A DNA stretch of 13,469 bases from Bacteroidota bacterium. Its GTDB lineage: Bacteria > Bacteroidota > Bacteroidia > Bacteroidales > P3. Made by a program: the position numbers and the translations under genes. The stretch's first letter is position 1. Every line of letters starts with the position of its first letter. The notes below the pieces were generated by a model. It saw nothing but the letters and a program-made list of their open reading frames with translations, did not search any database and was not told the origin of the DNA. The DNA is taken from positions 1 to 13,469 of the forward strand of contig JAUNWC010000013.1 of assembly GCA_030540495.1 (NCBI GenBank). Reading direction: 5' to 3'. Positions 1 to 8,100 of the stretch are shown here, one piece after another.

Positions 1-82
1 CAACCTATTAACCCGCTGAGCCTCCAACTAACACAATATTTTTTATTTTTTTTTAGTTTATTTATAAAATATTGTATGTGAA

Positions 83-3000
83 ATGAGAAGTGTTTTATAT
101 AAATTTATCTCGCTTTTGATTGGTGTGTTTGTCTTGTTAGCAAATATCTCTTCTGTCTTTGCAACCATTTACCCAGAAAACTCTGTGCTTTCTTCGGGCA
201 AGTGGTATTCCATAAGAATTTCTGCCGATGGAGTGTATAAACTTACATACTCGGATTTTCTTTCTATGGGCTTTACACAAGAGGAGATAGATTGGGATAA
301 TTTAGCCATATTTGGCAATGGAGGTATGGCAATAGAAGAACGCACAGCCTACTATAAACAATCGGATTTGAGGGAAAATGCCATATATGTAAATAAATCA
401 GGCAACTATGCTCTTTTTTATGCAAAAGGAACGACTAAAGTAGTTTTTGATAACAATACTTCTTCCTTTTCTTTCTCTACCAACCCGTACAGCGATTTTG
501 CTACCTATTTTGTAACCTTTGATGCAAACATAGGAGAAAAAAAACGAATAGAAAGCAAGTCTTCCTCGTCTTCTTATGATACTGTACTTGGCGAGGCAAA
601 GGATTATTTTTTGTATAAAAGGGAGTTAAACAATTTGATAGAGTCTGGAGATTTGTGGGTAGGAGAACGTATGACTCCTTCTACTCCTTTGTTGTCCATT
701 CCCGTTTCTTTGCCAAATATTTCTTCTTTGGAAAAAACCAAAATAAGTATTTCTCTTGCAAGTGCCTCCAATATTTCTGCCGCCTTTGGTTTAAATATTA
801 ATGGCACAAATCTTAGAAACTTAACTTTGAACTCTACGGGCAATAGCGACCCTGTGGCTTATATGGCAGATAGGACTTTTGATACATTACTAACTTCGGC
901 TAACAATACCTTTAATATTACTTACAATTATACTAACACCTCGGACAAAGCCTACCTTAATTATATTTTGGCAACATATAACAAAAATCTTGTTTTTAAC
1001 AATAGTTATCTAAGGTTTTATTCTACTCTAACAGGCTATACCACAAGATATAATATAAGCAATATAATGTCTCAAAATGTTATGGTCTGGGATGTAACGG
1101 ATATAAATAATGTTTTTGCCCTTGAGGATACGCAAATAGAAAACAATACCCTGTCTTTTAATGTAGAAAACGATACTATTAGAACAATAGTAGTGGTGGC
1201 TGGCTCAAGTTTTCAAACACCTACTTTACTTTCCGTAGTAGAGAATCAGAATTTACATTCTATGCAAGCAACAGATTTTGTTATAGTTACGCATAAAGAT
1301 TTTATTCAACAAGCCAATCAACTTGCCGAATATCATAGGTTATACGATAGCATAAGCGTTGAGGTGGTAGAAGTGGATAAGATTTATAATGAGTTTTCCT
1401 CTGGGCAGAAAGATTTCCTTGCAATAAGAGAATTTTTGAGAATGTTGTATAATAAATACAAAGACGGTGGCAAGAATCCTAAGAATGTTTTGTTGTTTGG
1501 AGACGGTACCTATGATAATAAAAATATATTGGGCTACAACAATAATTTTATTCCTACCTATCAGTCCAAAGGTTATTACAATAACCCTAATAGGACTTTT
1601 ACAAGCGATGATGTTTTGGCTTGTTTGTCCGATTATACAAGAAACGAAACCAATGATACTTTGTTTATAGGTGTGGGTAGATTGTGTGTAAATAGTACTT
1701 TGGAGGCAGAGGAAGTTATAGACAAATGCAAGCGATATATGACAAAGGCTGACCTTTTGACTGAGGAGGATGGAGATTGGAGAAACTTTGTAATGCTTAC
1801 TTCAGATGATGCCGATAATTTGGGAGAGTTGTACTTTATACGCAATGCAGAAAATATTTACAAACAAATAGACGCAACGCAACCATACCTAAACATACAA
1901 AAGGTGTATGAGGATGCTTATAAGGAATATACTTCTTCTTCTGGTGCAACTTATCCTGATGCCACAAGCACAATAGATGATAGGATGAACAAAGGATGTC
2001 TCTTGTTTAACTATCTTGGGCATGGTTCTTACGACCACTTGTCAAGCGAAAGATTGATAACAAAAACAAATATCTCCTCTTGGAACAACTACAACAAACT
2101 GCCTTTAATGATAACTTCTACTTGTGAGTTTGCTCGTTTTGATTTGGCAGATAAACAATCGGCAGGAGAAGCAATAGTATCTTCTACACAAGGAGCGGGT
2201 ATAGCCCTTATAGCAGCGGCAAGAAAAATAGCCTCCAATGATGGTATAAACAGAAATTTGCACAAATTTGCACTACTAAGAAAAGATAACGGCGAGCCTT
2301 ATACATTTGGAGAGGTAAAAATGCAGGCAAAAAACAATACTTATTTGCAACTTTCTGAAAGGAGCATTTCTCTTATAGGAGACCCGGCTTTGAAAATATC
2401 TTTGCCAAAATATAATGTAAAGACTTTGCAAATCAACAATTCTTTGTATGACGAAAGTACTCAAAGTTTCACTACCTTAGACACAGCGAGAGCTTTATCT
2501 AACATATATATAAGAGGAGAAATAGTTGATTTTGATAACAAAAAGGTAAGTGATTTTAATGGGAAAATAAAAATATATCTTTTTGACAAGAAGGCTTATT
2601 ACTATACCTTAGATAATGCAGGCTTGGATACCAATTTGCGTTTTGAACAACAAAACAACATTCTTCACAAAGGTTCAACAAATGTCGAAAATGGTGAGTT
2701 TGAATATAGTTTCATTGTTCCCAAAGACATAGCATACAACTATGGCAGGGCAAAGATAAGTTATTATGCACAAGACTCCAATATAGATGCAGCGGGTTAT
2801 ACAGATGATTTTATACTTGGTGGCATAGATACCTCTGTGGAATTAATGGTTTCTCGTCCAGAGGTAAATTTGTACATTAACGACAGCAACTTTGTTAGCG
2901 GAGGCATAACGGATGAGAATCCTAATCTTTATGCGGTTATATGGGACAGTATTCCTATAAATATAGCAGGAGCCGGCTTAGGACACGATATAGTTGCAAG

Positions 3001-3502
3001 GTTGGACAATGCGGCAAATACCTTTATACTTAATGATTATTATACAGCCGATAAGGAGGATATAAACAAAGGTTATATTTCCTATCCTTTTTCAAATCTA
3101 AGCGAGGGAGAGCATACCCTTTCTATAAAAGTTTGGAATATATACAACTATTCTTCTCAAGCAACTATTACTTTTAGAGTTGTCAATTCTGAGCAAGAAG
3201 AATACGAGGCATATAACTACCCTAATCCTTTTAGAGAAAGTACAAATATTATGGTTAAATTTAACAAGCAAGATTGGATAAGGAAAGCAAATATAAAAAT
3301 CTTTAATGCTCAGGGTAAAATAGTTAAGACCATAGACGCAAGTAACTACATAGGAAGTAATAATGTAGGACCTATAAACTGGGATGGTACTTTGGATTCT
3401 GGAGGTAGAATAGGTAATGGTATATATTATTATACAATAGAACTTACGGATTATAACGGAGATACAATAACAAAGACTAATAAAATGTTGGTCATAAAAT
3501 AA
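83..3502 (+). CDS. porU: PorU, type IX secretion system C-terminal signal peptidase / sortase (peptidase family C25)
   Basis: Cell-surface cysteine protease that cleaves the C-terminal domain (CTD) off T9SS cargo and links the cargo to lipopolysaccharide. The protein has 1139 residues, close to the 1158 of P. gingivalis PorU. Residues 1-27 are a signal peptide. Residues 28-390 form a beta-rich N-terminal region. The gingipain-like C25 domain spans about 395-775. The likely catalytic pair is His647 in LGHGSY and Cys681 in TSTCEF, and the domain ends near SLIGDPALKI (763-772). Residues 780-1035 look like Ig-like beta domains. A type A sorting domain fills about 1040-1139, with YNYPNPF at 1044-1050, IKIFNAQGKIVKTI at 1071-1084, and a GNGIYYYTI strand. 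In the known PorU this CTD is kept and binds PorV, which is the next gene 49 bases downstream. The ATG start gives a clean signal peptide. No Shine-Dalgarno motif is visible. Identity rests on domain order plus the porV neighbour; other C25 proteases lack this context. Confidence 0.95.
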   Translation: MRSVLYKFISLLIGVFVLLANISSVFATIYPENSVLSSGKWYSIRISADGVYKLTYSDFLSMGFTQEEIDWDNLAIFGNGGMAIEERTAYYKQSDLRENAIYVNKSGNYALFYAKGTTKVVFDNNTSSFSFSTNPYSDFATYFVTFDANIGEKKRIESKSSSSSYDTVLGEAKDYFLYKRELNNLIESGDLWVGERMTPSTPLLSIPVSLPNISSLEKTKISISLASASNISAAFGLNINGTNLRNLTLNSTGNSDPVAYMADRTFDTLLTSANNTFNITYNYTNTSDKAYLNYILATYNKNLVFNNSYLRFYSTLTGYTTRYNISNIMSQNVMVWDVTDINNVFALEDTQIENNTLSFNVENDTIRTIVVVAGSSFQTPTLLSVVENQNLHSMQATDFVIVTHKDFIQQANQLAEYHRLYDSISVEVVEVDKIYNEFSSGQKDFLAIREFLRMLYNKYKDGGKNPKNVLLFGDGTYDNKNILGYNNNFIPTYQSKGYYNNPNRTFTSDDVLACLSDYTRNETNDTLFIGVGRLCVNSTLEAEEVIDKCKRYMTKADLLTEEDGDWRNFVMLTSDDADNLGELYFIRNAENIYKQIDATQPYLNIQKVYEDAYKEYTSSSGATYPDATSTIDDRMNKGCLLFNYLGHGSYDHLSSERLITKTNISSWNNYNKLPLMITSTCEFARFDLADKQSAGEAIVSSTQGAGIALIAAARKIASNDGINRNLHKFALLRKDNGEPYTFGEVKMQAKNNTYLQLSERSISLIGDPALKISLPKYNVKTLQINNSLYDESTQSFTTLDTARALSNIYIRGEIVDFDNKKVSDFNGKIKIYLFDKKAYYYTLDNAGLDTNLRFEQQNNILHKGSTNVENGEFEYSFIVPKDIAYNYGRAKISYYAQDSNIDAAGYTDDFILGGIDTSVELMVSRPEVNLYINDSNFVSGGITDENPNLYAVIWDSIPINIAGAGLGHDIVARLDNAANTFILNDYYTADKEDINKGYISYPFSNLSEGEHTLSIKVWNIYNYSSQATITFRVVNSEQEEYEAYNYPNPFRESTNIMVKFNKQDWIRKANIKIFNAQGKIVKTIDASNYIGSNNVGPINWDGTLDSGGRIGNGIYYYTIELTDYNGDTITKTNKMLVIK

Positions 3503-3551
3503 TAAAATAAAGATTATCTCGTTTTTTACAAGATTAGAAAATAATGTTTAT

Positions 3552-4724
3552 ATGAAAAAAATAGGAATAATATCGCTCGTTTGCGGACTAATTCTTTCCG
3601 TAATGACTTTTGCTCAAATAGATAATGATAATATTCAGGGCTATATACTTAGACAGCAGGTAGAGGATGGTGCAAGACTAATTTCCACTGGTGTGCCTTT
3701 GCTATTGATAGCTCCAGATTCTCGTGCGGGTGCTATGGGAGATATTGGAGCGGCAAGTACTCCGGATGCTAACTCCAACCACTGGAATGCAGCCAAATTG
3801 CCTTTTGCAGAAAAGAATTTTCTTCTTTCTTTGACCTATTCTCCTTGGTTAAGAGACCTTGCTGGAGATATAGATTTGGCTTATCTTTCGGGTTATTACA
3901 AACTAAATGATATTAGCGCCATAGGTGCTTCGCTTACTTATTTTTCTTTGGGTTCTATAGATTTCTTCTCTGAGGAAGGTATATCCACAGGAACATATAA
4001 ACCAAACGAGTTTGCTATAGATGTTTCTTATTCAATGAAGTTAACGGATAATTTGGCTGCCTCTGTTACGGGAAGATATATTCGCTCAGATTTAACTCAA
4101 GGACAAAGTGTTAGTGGCAATTCTACCCATGCTGCTTCTGCTGTTGCAGCCGATGTTGGTATTTATTATCAAAAAGATATTGCCTCCGATAGACCTGCAC
4201 AATATGCTATAGGAGTTCAAATTTCTAATCTGGGAAACAAAATATCGTATTCGGATAACTTAGAATCCAGTTTCTTGCCCGCAAACCTTAGGGTAGGAGG
4301 TAGATATACTTATTCTATGGACCAGTTTAATGAGTTGTCTTTTATGTTAGACTTAAATAAACTATTGGTACCTACTCCTCCGGTAAGAGATTCTTTGGGA
4401 GAAGTTTATGAGGGATATGAGGATAATGTTGGAGTGTTGAAAGGAGTTTTCCAATCCTTCTATGATGCTCCAAATGGTCTAAAAGAAGAATTGCAGGAAA
4501 TAAATATTTCTGCAGGCGTAGAATATTGGTACAATAAAATGATAGCGGCTCGTGCGGGTTATTTCTACGAAAATAAAAAGAAGGGAGATAGACAATATCT
4601 AACGCTTGGTCTTGGGCTTAAATACAACTCACTTGGAATAGATTTGTCTTATCTTTTGCCTACTTCTCAGACCAATAATCCATTGAAAAACACTATCAGG
4701 GTTTCACTATCTTTTGATATGTAG
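3552..4724 (+). CDS. porV: PorV (LptO), type IX secretion system outer-membrane shuttle protein
   Basis: Outer-membrane beta-barrel of the FadL-like type that binds the sorting domain of T9SS cargo and carries it from the translocon to the attachment complex with PorU. The protein has 390 residues. A signal peptide ends at about Ala21-Gln22 (TFAQ). The PorV hallmark region follows at 46-115: STGVPLLLIAPDSRAGAMGD, then SPWLRDLAGDIDLAYLSGYY with a conserved Asn-His-Trp-Asn segment between them. The rest alternates as amphipathic beta strands. The chain ends SLSFDM, so the usual C-terminal aromatic residue is two positions in from the end. It lies between porU and ispF, in the same order as in P. 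gingivalis. Its leader shares 13 identical bases (TTTATATGAAAAA) with that of porP. The PorV assignment is firm from both sequence and synteny. Confidence 0.95.
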   Translation: MKKIGIISLVCGLILSVMTFAQIDNDNIQGYILRQQVEDGARLISTGVPLLLIAPDSRAGAMGDIGAASTPDANSNHWNAAKLPFAEKNFLLSLTYSPWLRDLAGDIDLAYLSGYYKLNDISAIGASLTYFSLGSIDFFSEEGISTGTYKPNEFAIDVSYSMKLTDNLAASVTGRYIRSDLTQGQSVSGNSTHAASAVAADVGIYYQKDIASDRPAQYAIGVQISNLGNKISYSDNLESSFLPANLRVGGRYTYSMDQFNELSFMLDLNKLLVPTPPVRDSLGEVYEGYEDNVGVLKGVFQSFYDAPNGLKEELQEINISAGVEYWYNKMIAARAGYFYENKKKGDRQYLTLGLGLKYNSLGIDLSYLLPTSQTNNPLKNTIRVSLSFDM

Positions 4725-4728
4725 TACT

Positions 4729-5211
4729 ATGAAATTAAGGATTGGTTTTGGTTACGATGTGCATGCACTAAAAGAAGGAGAAAAACTTATACTTGGAGGT
4801 ATAGAAATAGTGAATTCTCCATTGGGAACAGTTGGACATTCAGACGCTGATGTATTGATACACGCTATTATTGATGCAATGCTTGGAGCAGCAAATCTTA
4901 GAGATATAGGCTTTCAGTACCCAGATTCGGACAACAAATATAAAGGAATAAAGAGCACCTTACTTTTGCAAGATACTCTAAGGAAGATAAGAGAAAAGGG
5001 TTTTGAAATAGAAAATATTGACTCTACGATTTGCCTTCAATCTCCTAAAATAAGTACTTATATTCCTCAAATGCAAAGATGTTTGGCGGAGGTTTTGTCT
5101 TTGGAAAAGGAAGACATTAGCATAAAAGCAACCACTACCGAGCATTTGGGTTTTGAGGGAAGAAAAGAAGGAGTATCTGCATACGGAGTTTGCCTTCTAA
5201 GTAAAAAATAA
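4729..5211 (+). CDS. ispF: 2-C-methyl-D-erythritol 2,4-cyclodiphosphate synthase
   Basis: Cytoplasmic enzyme of the MEP isoprenoid pathway. It converts CDP-methylerythritol 2-phosphate into methylerythritol 2,4-cyclodiphosphate with loss of CMP, and works as a homotrimer. The protein has 160 residues, the usual length. Metal-binding residues are visible as Asp10 and His12 (GYDVH) and His45 (SDADVLIHAI). Asp59 (RDIG), the YPDSD loop at 64-68 and the TTTEHLGFEGR segment at 135-145 are all intact. I chose the ATG at 4729. An in-frame TTG at 4714 would add MICST, overlap the end of porV and push the conserved RIGFGYDVH away from the N-terminus. The ATG lies four bases after the porV stop, which suggests translational coupling. 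The enzyme has no direct part in secretion, but its products feed the undecaprenyl carrier used for surface glycans. Confidence 0.97.
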   Translation: MKLRIGFGYDVHALKEGEKLILGGIEIVNSPLGTVGHSDADVLIHAIIDAMLGAANLRDIGFQYPDSDNKYKGIKSTLLLQDTLRKIREKGFEIENIDSTICLQSPKISTYIPQMQRCLAEVLSLEKEDISIKATTTEHLGFEGRKEGVSAYGVCLLSKK

Positions 5212-5423
5212 AATCTAAAATATGTAACTTTTTTTAGAATATATAGTATAATATACCAAATAGGCAAGATGTAATGAATATGGAATAAAAAACTTATAAA
5301 CAATAGATTAAAAATCTAAAAATTAAAAAAAAAGTGTTTTTTTCTTATTATGTTATGTTTTTTTTGTAATATTGCCTTTTGAAATTATAATGTTAGTAAG
5401 ACTATTTTTATAATACGATTTAT
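5212..5423. other. AT-rich intergenic region between ispF and porP
   Basis: This is the longest non-coding stretch in the window (212 bases) and separates two likely transcription units. It contains a weak 7-base AT-only stem after ispF (5214-5220 with 5232-5238), an 11-base palindrome GTATAATATAC at 5246-5256, a 6-base hairpin TAGATT/AATCTA at 5304-5318, long A and T runs, and a promoter candidate near porP. I see no open reading frame with a recognisable product and no RNA gene. Confidence 0.6.
5377..5410 (+). promoter_or_regulatory. Candidate Bacteroidota-type promoter for porP-porK
   Basis: TTTTG at 5377-5381 fits the -33 TTTG element. A 21-base spacer follows, then TATTTTTA at 5403-5410, which matches the -7 consensus TAnnTTTG except for the last base. 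Transcription would start about 5-10 bases before the porP ATG at 5424, leaving a very short leader. Other partial matches exist upstream (for example TAATATTG at 5367-5374), and in such AT-rich DNA chance matches are common, so this is only a candidate. Confidence 0.3.
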
Positions 5424-6413
5424 ATGAAAAAGAGCATACTTTGTTTGATATTAGGTTGTGTGTTTGTCTTAACATCTTTGCAAGCACAAGACCCACATTT
5501 TTCTCAGTTTTTTGCTAATCCTATATACACTAATCCTGCTTTTGCAGGCTCAGAAATTTGTCCAAGAGTTTCTCTTTCTTATAGAGACCAATGGCCTTCC
5601 TTAGGAGCATTCAAAACTTTTTCTGCAAGTTATGACCAATACTTTGATGTTCTTTCTGGTGGTATAGGTATATATGTAATGAGCGACAAACAAAGTGATT
5701 TTTATAGAGTTAATACCGCTGCTTTGATTTACTCTTTACACTTACAATTGACTCGCAACATCGCCTTAAATCTTGCCGCACAGGCAAACGTAACCAATCA
5801 TAGTTTGGATTGGGATGAGTTGGTTTTTGGCGATATGATAGATACACGTTACGGACAAATTTATTCTACAACTATGGCTACTCGCCCGGATGAGACTTCT
5901 AAAACCTATGTTGATTTTGGAGCAGGTGCTTTGTTATATGGAGAGAGTTGGTATGCGGGTGTTTCTGCTGTAAATCTTACACGACCAAAGAACGGCTTTA
6001 TTTCATATACCCGTTTGCCCATAAAATTTACTGCCAATGCGGGTATGAGATTCAATCTTAGAAGAGATGTTAGAAGAACAAACGCATTTTTTGGACAGCC
6101 TGTTATTTCTCCAAACATTATTTTTCAACATCAAGGAGAGTTCAATGAGTTGAACTATGGTTTGTATTTGGATTGGTCGCCTTTTGTTTTTGGAGCATGG
6201 TATAGACAATCTATGTCGTTTAGCAACTCTGATGCTGTGGTATTGTTGTTTGGTTTGCAATGGGGAGACTACAAGATAGGATATAGTTATGATATTACGG
6301 TTTCTTCTTTGTCTAATGTATCGGGTGGTGCTCACGAGGTTAGTTTGAGTGCAAAACTTCCTTGCCCAGAGAAAAGAAAGAAAGTAAAAAGTATAAAATG
6401 TCCTTCTTTCTAA
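5424..6413 (+). CDS. porP: PorP/SprF family type IX secretion system outer-membrane protein
   Basis: Outer-membrane beta-barrel needed for T9SS function, known to associate with the PorK/PorN ring and the peptidoglycan-linked part of the apparatus. The protein has 329 residues. A signal peptide ends near LQAQ (residues 19-22). The family signature follows at once: QDPHFSQFFANPIYTNPAFA within 22-41, then RDQWP (54-58). The family's characteristic tail is present: HEVSLSAKLPC and a final IKCPSF, with Cys314 and Cys326. Related SprF proteins sit beside one large cargo adhesin, but here the next gene is porK, 63 bases downstream, which favours PorP proper. The gene probably forms a two-gene unit with porK, starting from the AT-rich gap upstream. 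Confidence 0.93.
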   Translation: MKKSILCLILGCVFVLTSLQAQDPHFSQFFANPIYTNPAFAGSEICPRVSLSYRDQWPSLGAFKTFSASYDQYFDVLSGGIGIYVMSDKQSDFYRVNTAALIYSLHLQLTRNIALNLAAQANVTNHSLDWDELVFGDMIDTRYGQIYSTTMATRPDETSKTYVDFGAGALLYGESWYAGVSAVNLTRPKNGFISYTRLPIKFTANAGMRFNLRRDVRRTNAFFGQPVISPNIIFQHQGEFNELNYGLYLDWSPFVFGAWYRQSMSFSNSDAVVLLFGLQWGDYKIGYSYDITVSSLSNVSGGAHEVSLSAKLPCPEKRKKVKSIKCPSF

Positions 6414-6476
6414 GGAAAGGTTCTGTGTAGTATAAAAAAAATAATTTAAGAAGAATAAAATAAAAAATAAAAGGAT

Positions 6477-8018
6477 ATGAAAGCAATGTCATTTTTCAGC
6501 AAGATGTTAATGGTAGTAGCAGTTGCAACCTTATTATTTGCCTGCTCGGGTAAGAAGAAATCTGCCACAACAGGTTGGAATTACGATGACCCTAAATGGG
6601 GAGGTTTTGAGTCTGCAAAGAATGTGGAGCAACAAACACCTCCGGGTATGGTATTTATAGAGGGAGGTGCCTTTATAATGGGAAGGTCTACAGATAATGT
6701 TAAATATGAATGGGATAACAATCCAAGAAAAGTTACCGTTTCTTCCTTTTATATGGACGAATGTGAGATAACAAATTTGGATTACAGAGAATTTTTGTAT
6801 TGGATACAAAGAGTATATACTGATTATCCAGAATACTATCAAAGCAATTTACCAGATACTTTGGTATGGAGAAGCAAACTAACCTATAATGAGCCTATGG
6901 TGGAATATTATTTCCGTTATCCTTCTTGGGCAAACTATCCTGTGGTAGGTGTTAGTTGGATACAAGCCAATAATTATTGCGATTGGAGAACAGATAGGTT
7001 GAACGAAAAGGCTTTGATAGATGCGGGTATTTTGGAGTTTGACCAAGACCAGCAAGGTGATAATGTATTTACCACGGATGCTTATCTTGCAGGACAATAC
7101 GAAGGTTATGTAAAAAAAGAACTTGCTGACCTAAACCCTAATTCCGAAGGAGTTAGAAGAGCAAATATGACAGACGGAATTTTGTATCCTAAGTTTAGAT
7201 TACCGACCGAGGCAGAGTGGGAATATGCAGCACTTGGACTTATAGGTAACACTACTAAAGAGGGACGTATCTTAGAAAGAAGAATATACCCTTGGAATGG
7301 ACATGTTGTGCGTACTGACCAAAAGAAATATTATGGTGAAATGCTTGCTAACTTCAAACGTTCAAGAGGAGATGCTATGGGAGTGGCAAGTGCTTTGAAC
7401 GACCATTGGGAATACACCGCCCCTGTGGATTATTATTTCCCTAACGATTATGGTTTGTATAATATGGCAGGCAATGTTTCTGAGTGGGTTATGGATGTTT
7501 ATCGTCCTAATACTCCAGAGGATGCAGGTGATATCAACCCTTATAGAGGTAATGTTTATGTTACAAAGGTTTTGGACTCTGATGGAATGATAGCAGAGAA
7601 AGACTCTTTAGGAAGAATAACATATAGAGAGGTTACGGTAGAGGACAACATCAACAGAAGAAATTACAGACAAGCAGATAATATCAACTACTTGGATGGA
7701 GATTTGGCTTCTCAAATAGCAACAAGTTGGAAAAATGATGCTGAGGAAACAGAAGATGATATAGTTGCAACAACAGACTCAGAGGAAGATGACGAAGAAA
7801 TGGTAGAAAGAGTTTCTGAGACGGGAGCAATGTATGAGTTTGGCAAAACTTCTATGATAAACGACAAAGTAAGAGTTGTAAAAGGAGGTTCTTGGAAAGA
7901 CAAAGCCTTGTACTTATCTCCAGGAGAAAAACGTTTCTTGGCTCAGGACCAAAAAACAGAGTGGATTGGTTTCCGTTGTGCTATGGATAGAATGGGTTCA
8001 AGAGAAATGCGTAAATAA
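6477..8018 (+). CDS. porK: PorK/GldK, type IX secretion system ring lipoprotein (formylglycine-generating-enzyme fold)
   Basis: Lipoprotein that with PorN forms the large periplasmic ring under the outer membrane in the T9SS. The protein has 513 residues. A signal peptide ends in the lipobox LLFAC, with Cys23 as the lipidated residue. The FGE-sulfatase (SUMF1) fold follows: GMVFIEGGAFIMG (57-69), RLPTEAEWEYAA (241-252), GLYNMAGNVSEWVMD (326-340), RVVKGGSWKD (466-475) and GFRCAMD (498-504). The cysteine pair expected in an active formylglycine-generating enzyme is missing after GGSW, so the role should be structural, as in known PorK. A strongly acidic stretch at 421-445 interrupts the fold between the 326-340 and 466-475 motifs. 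In model genomes porL follows directly; here a hairpin and holA follow. The start is preceded by AAAAGGAT, the only Shine-Dalgarno-like leader in the window. GldK and PorK are names for the same protein in different groups. Confidence 0.94.
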   Translation: MKAMSFFSKMLMVVAVATLLFACSGKKKSATTGWNYDDPKWGGFESAKNVEQQTPPGMVFIEGGAFIMGRSTDNVKYEWDNNPRKVTVSSFYMDECEITNLDYREFLYWIQRVYTDYPEYYQSNLPDTLVWRSKLTYNEPMVEYYFRYPSWANYPVVGVSWIQANNYCDWRTDRLNEKALIDAGILEFDQDQQGDNVFTTDAYLAGQYEGYVKKELADLNPNSEGVRRANMTDGILYPKFRLPTEAEWEYAALGLIGNTTKEGRILERRIYPWNGHVVRTDQKKYYGEMLANFKRSRGDAMGVASALNDHWEYTAPVDYYFPNDYGLYNMAGNVSEWVMDVYRPNTPEDAGDINPYRGNVYVTKVLDSDGMIAEKDSLGRITYREVTVEDNINRRNYRQADNINYLDGDLASQIATSWKNDAEETEDDIVATTDSEEDDEEMVERVSETGAMYEFGKTSMINDKVRVVKGGSWKDKALYLSPGEKRFLAQDQKTEWIGFRCAMDRMGSREMRK

Positions 8019-8045
8019 ACTAATACAAAGAAATTAAAAGAAAGA

Positions 8046-8089
8046 AAGAAATCCTGTGAGGTTTTCCAAACTACATTGCAGGATTTCTT
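8046..8089 (+). terminator. Hairpin after porK, likely transcription terminator
   Basis: An 11-base perfect inverted repeat pairs AAGAAATCCTG (8046-8056) with CAGGATTTCTT (8079-8089) around a 22-base loop. The loop can form a small inner stem (GTTT 8061-8064 with AAAC 8068-8071). The right arm runs into a T-rich stretch (to about 8095) and the left arm is preceded by an A/G-rich stretch. It fills most of the porK-holA gap. The long loop and the interrupted T-tract make it a modest rather than a strong intrinsic terminator. Confidence 0.5.
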
Positions 8090-8100
8090 CTTGTTAGTAT

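Noticed and set aside
1..82. T runs at 39-54 as a terminator of an upstream gene, and the short leader of porU as a promoter.
   Set aside because: No stem of useful length precedes the T runs (only a tiny GCTGAGC palindrome), no clear TTTG/TAnnTTTG pair is visible, and the upstream gene is outside the window.
4714..4728. TTG start at 4714 for ispF.
   Set aside because: It adds five residues (MICST) not typical of the family, while the ATG at 4729 puts the conserved RIGFGYDVH at the usual distance from the N-terminus.
5214..5238. Stem TCTAAAA/TTTTAGA after ispF as a terminator.
   Set aside because: The stem is almost wholly A-T with an 11-base loop, and no T-tract follows. Such pairs are expected by chance in this AT-rich gap.
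6003..6335. Reverse-strand open frame of 110 residues inside porP.
   Set aside because: It lies entirely within a firmly identified gene, has no recognisable domain, and its composition looks like an antisense reading of barrel strands.
6401..6420. Small hairpins over the porP stop codon (TCCTT/AAGGA or CTTTC/GAAAG).
   Set aside because: Stems are only five bases, the two options exclude each other, and no T-tract follows. Read-through into porK is more likely.
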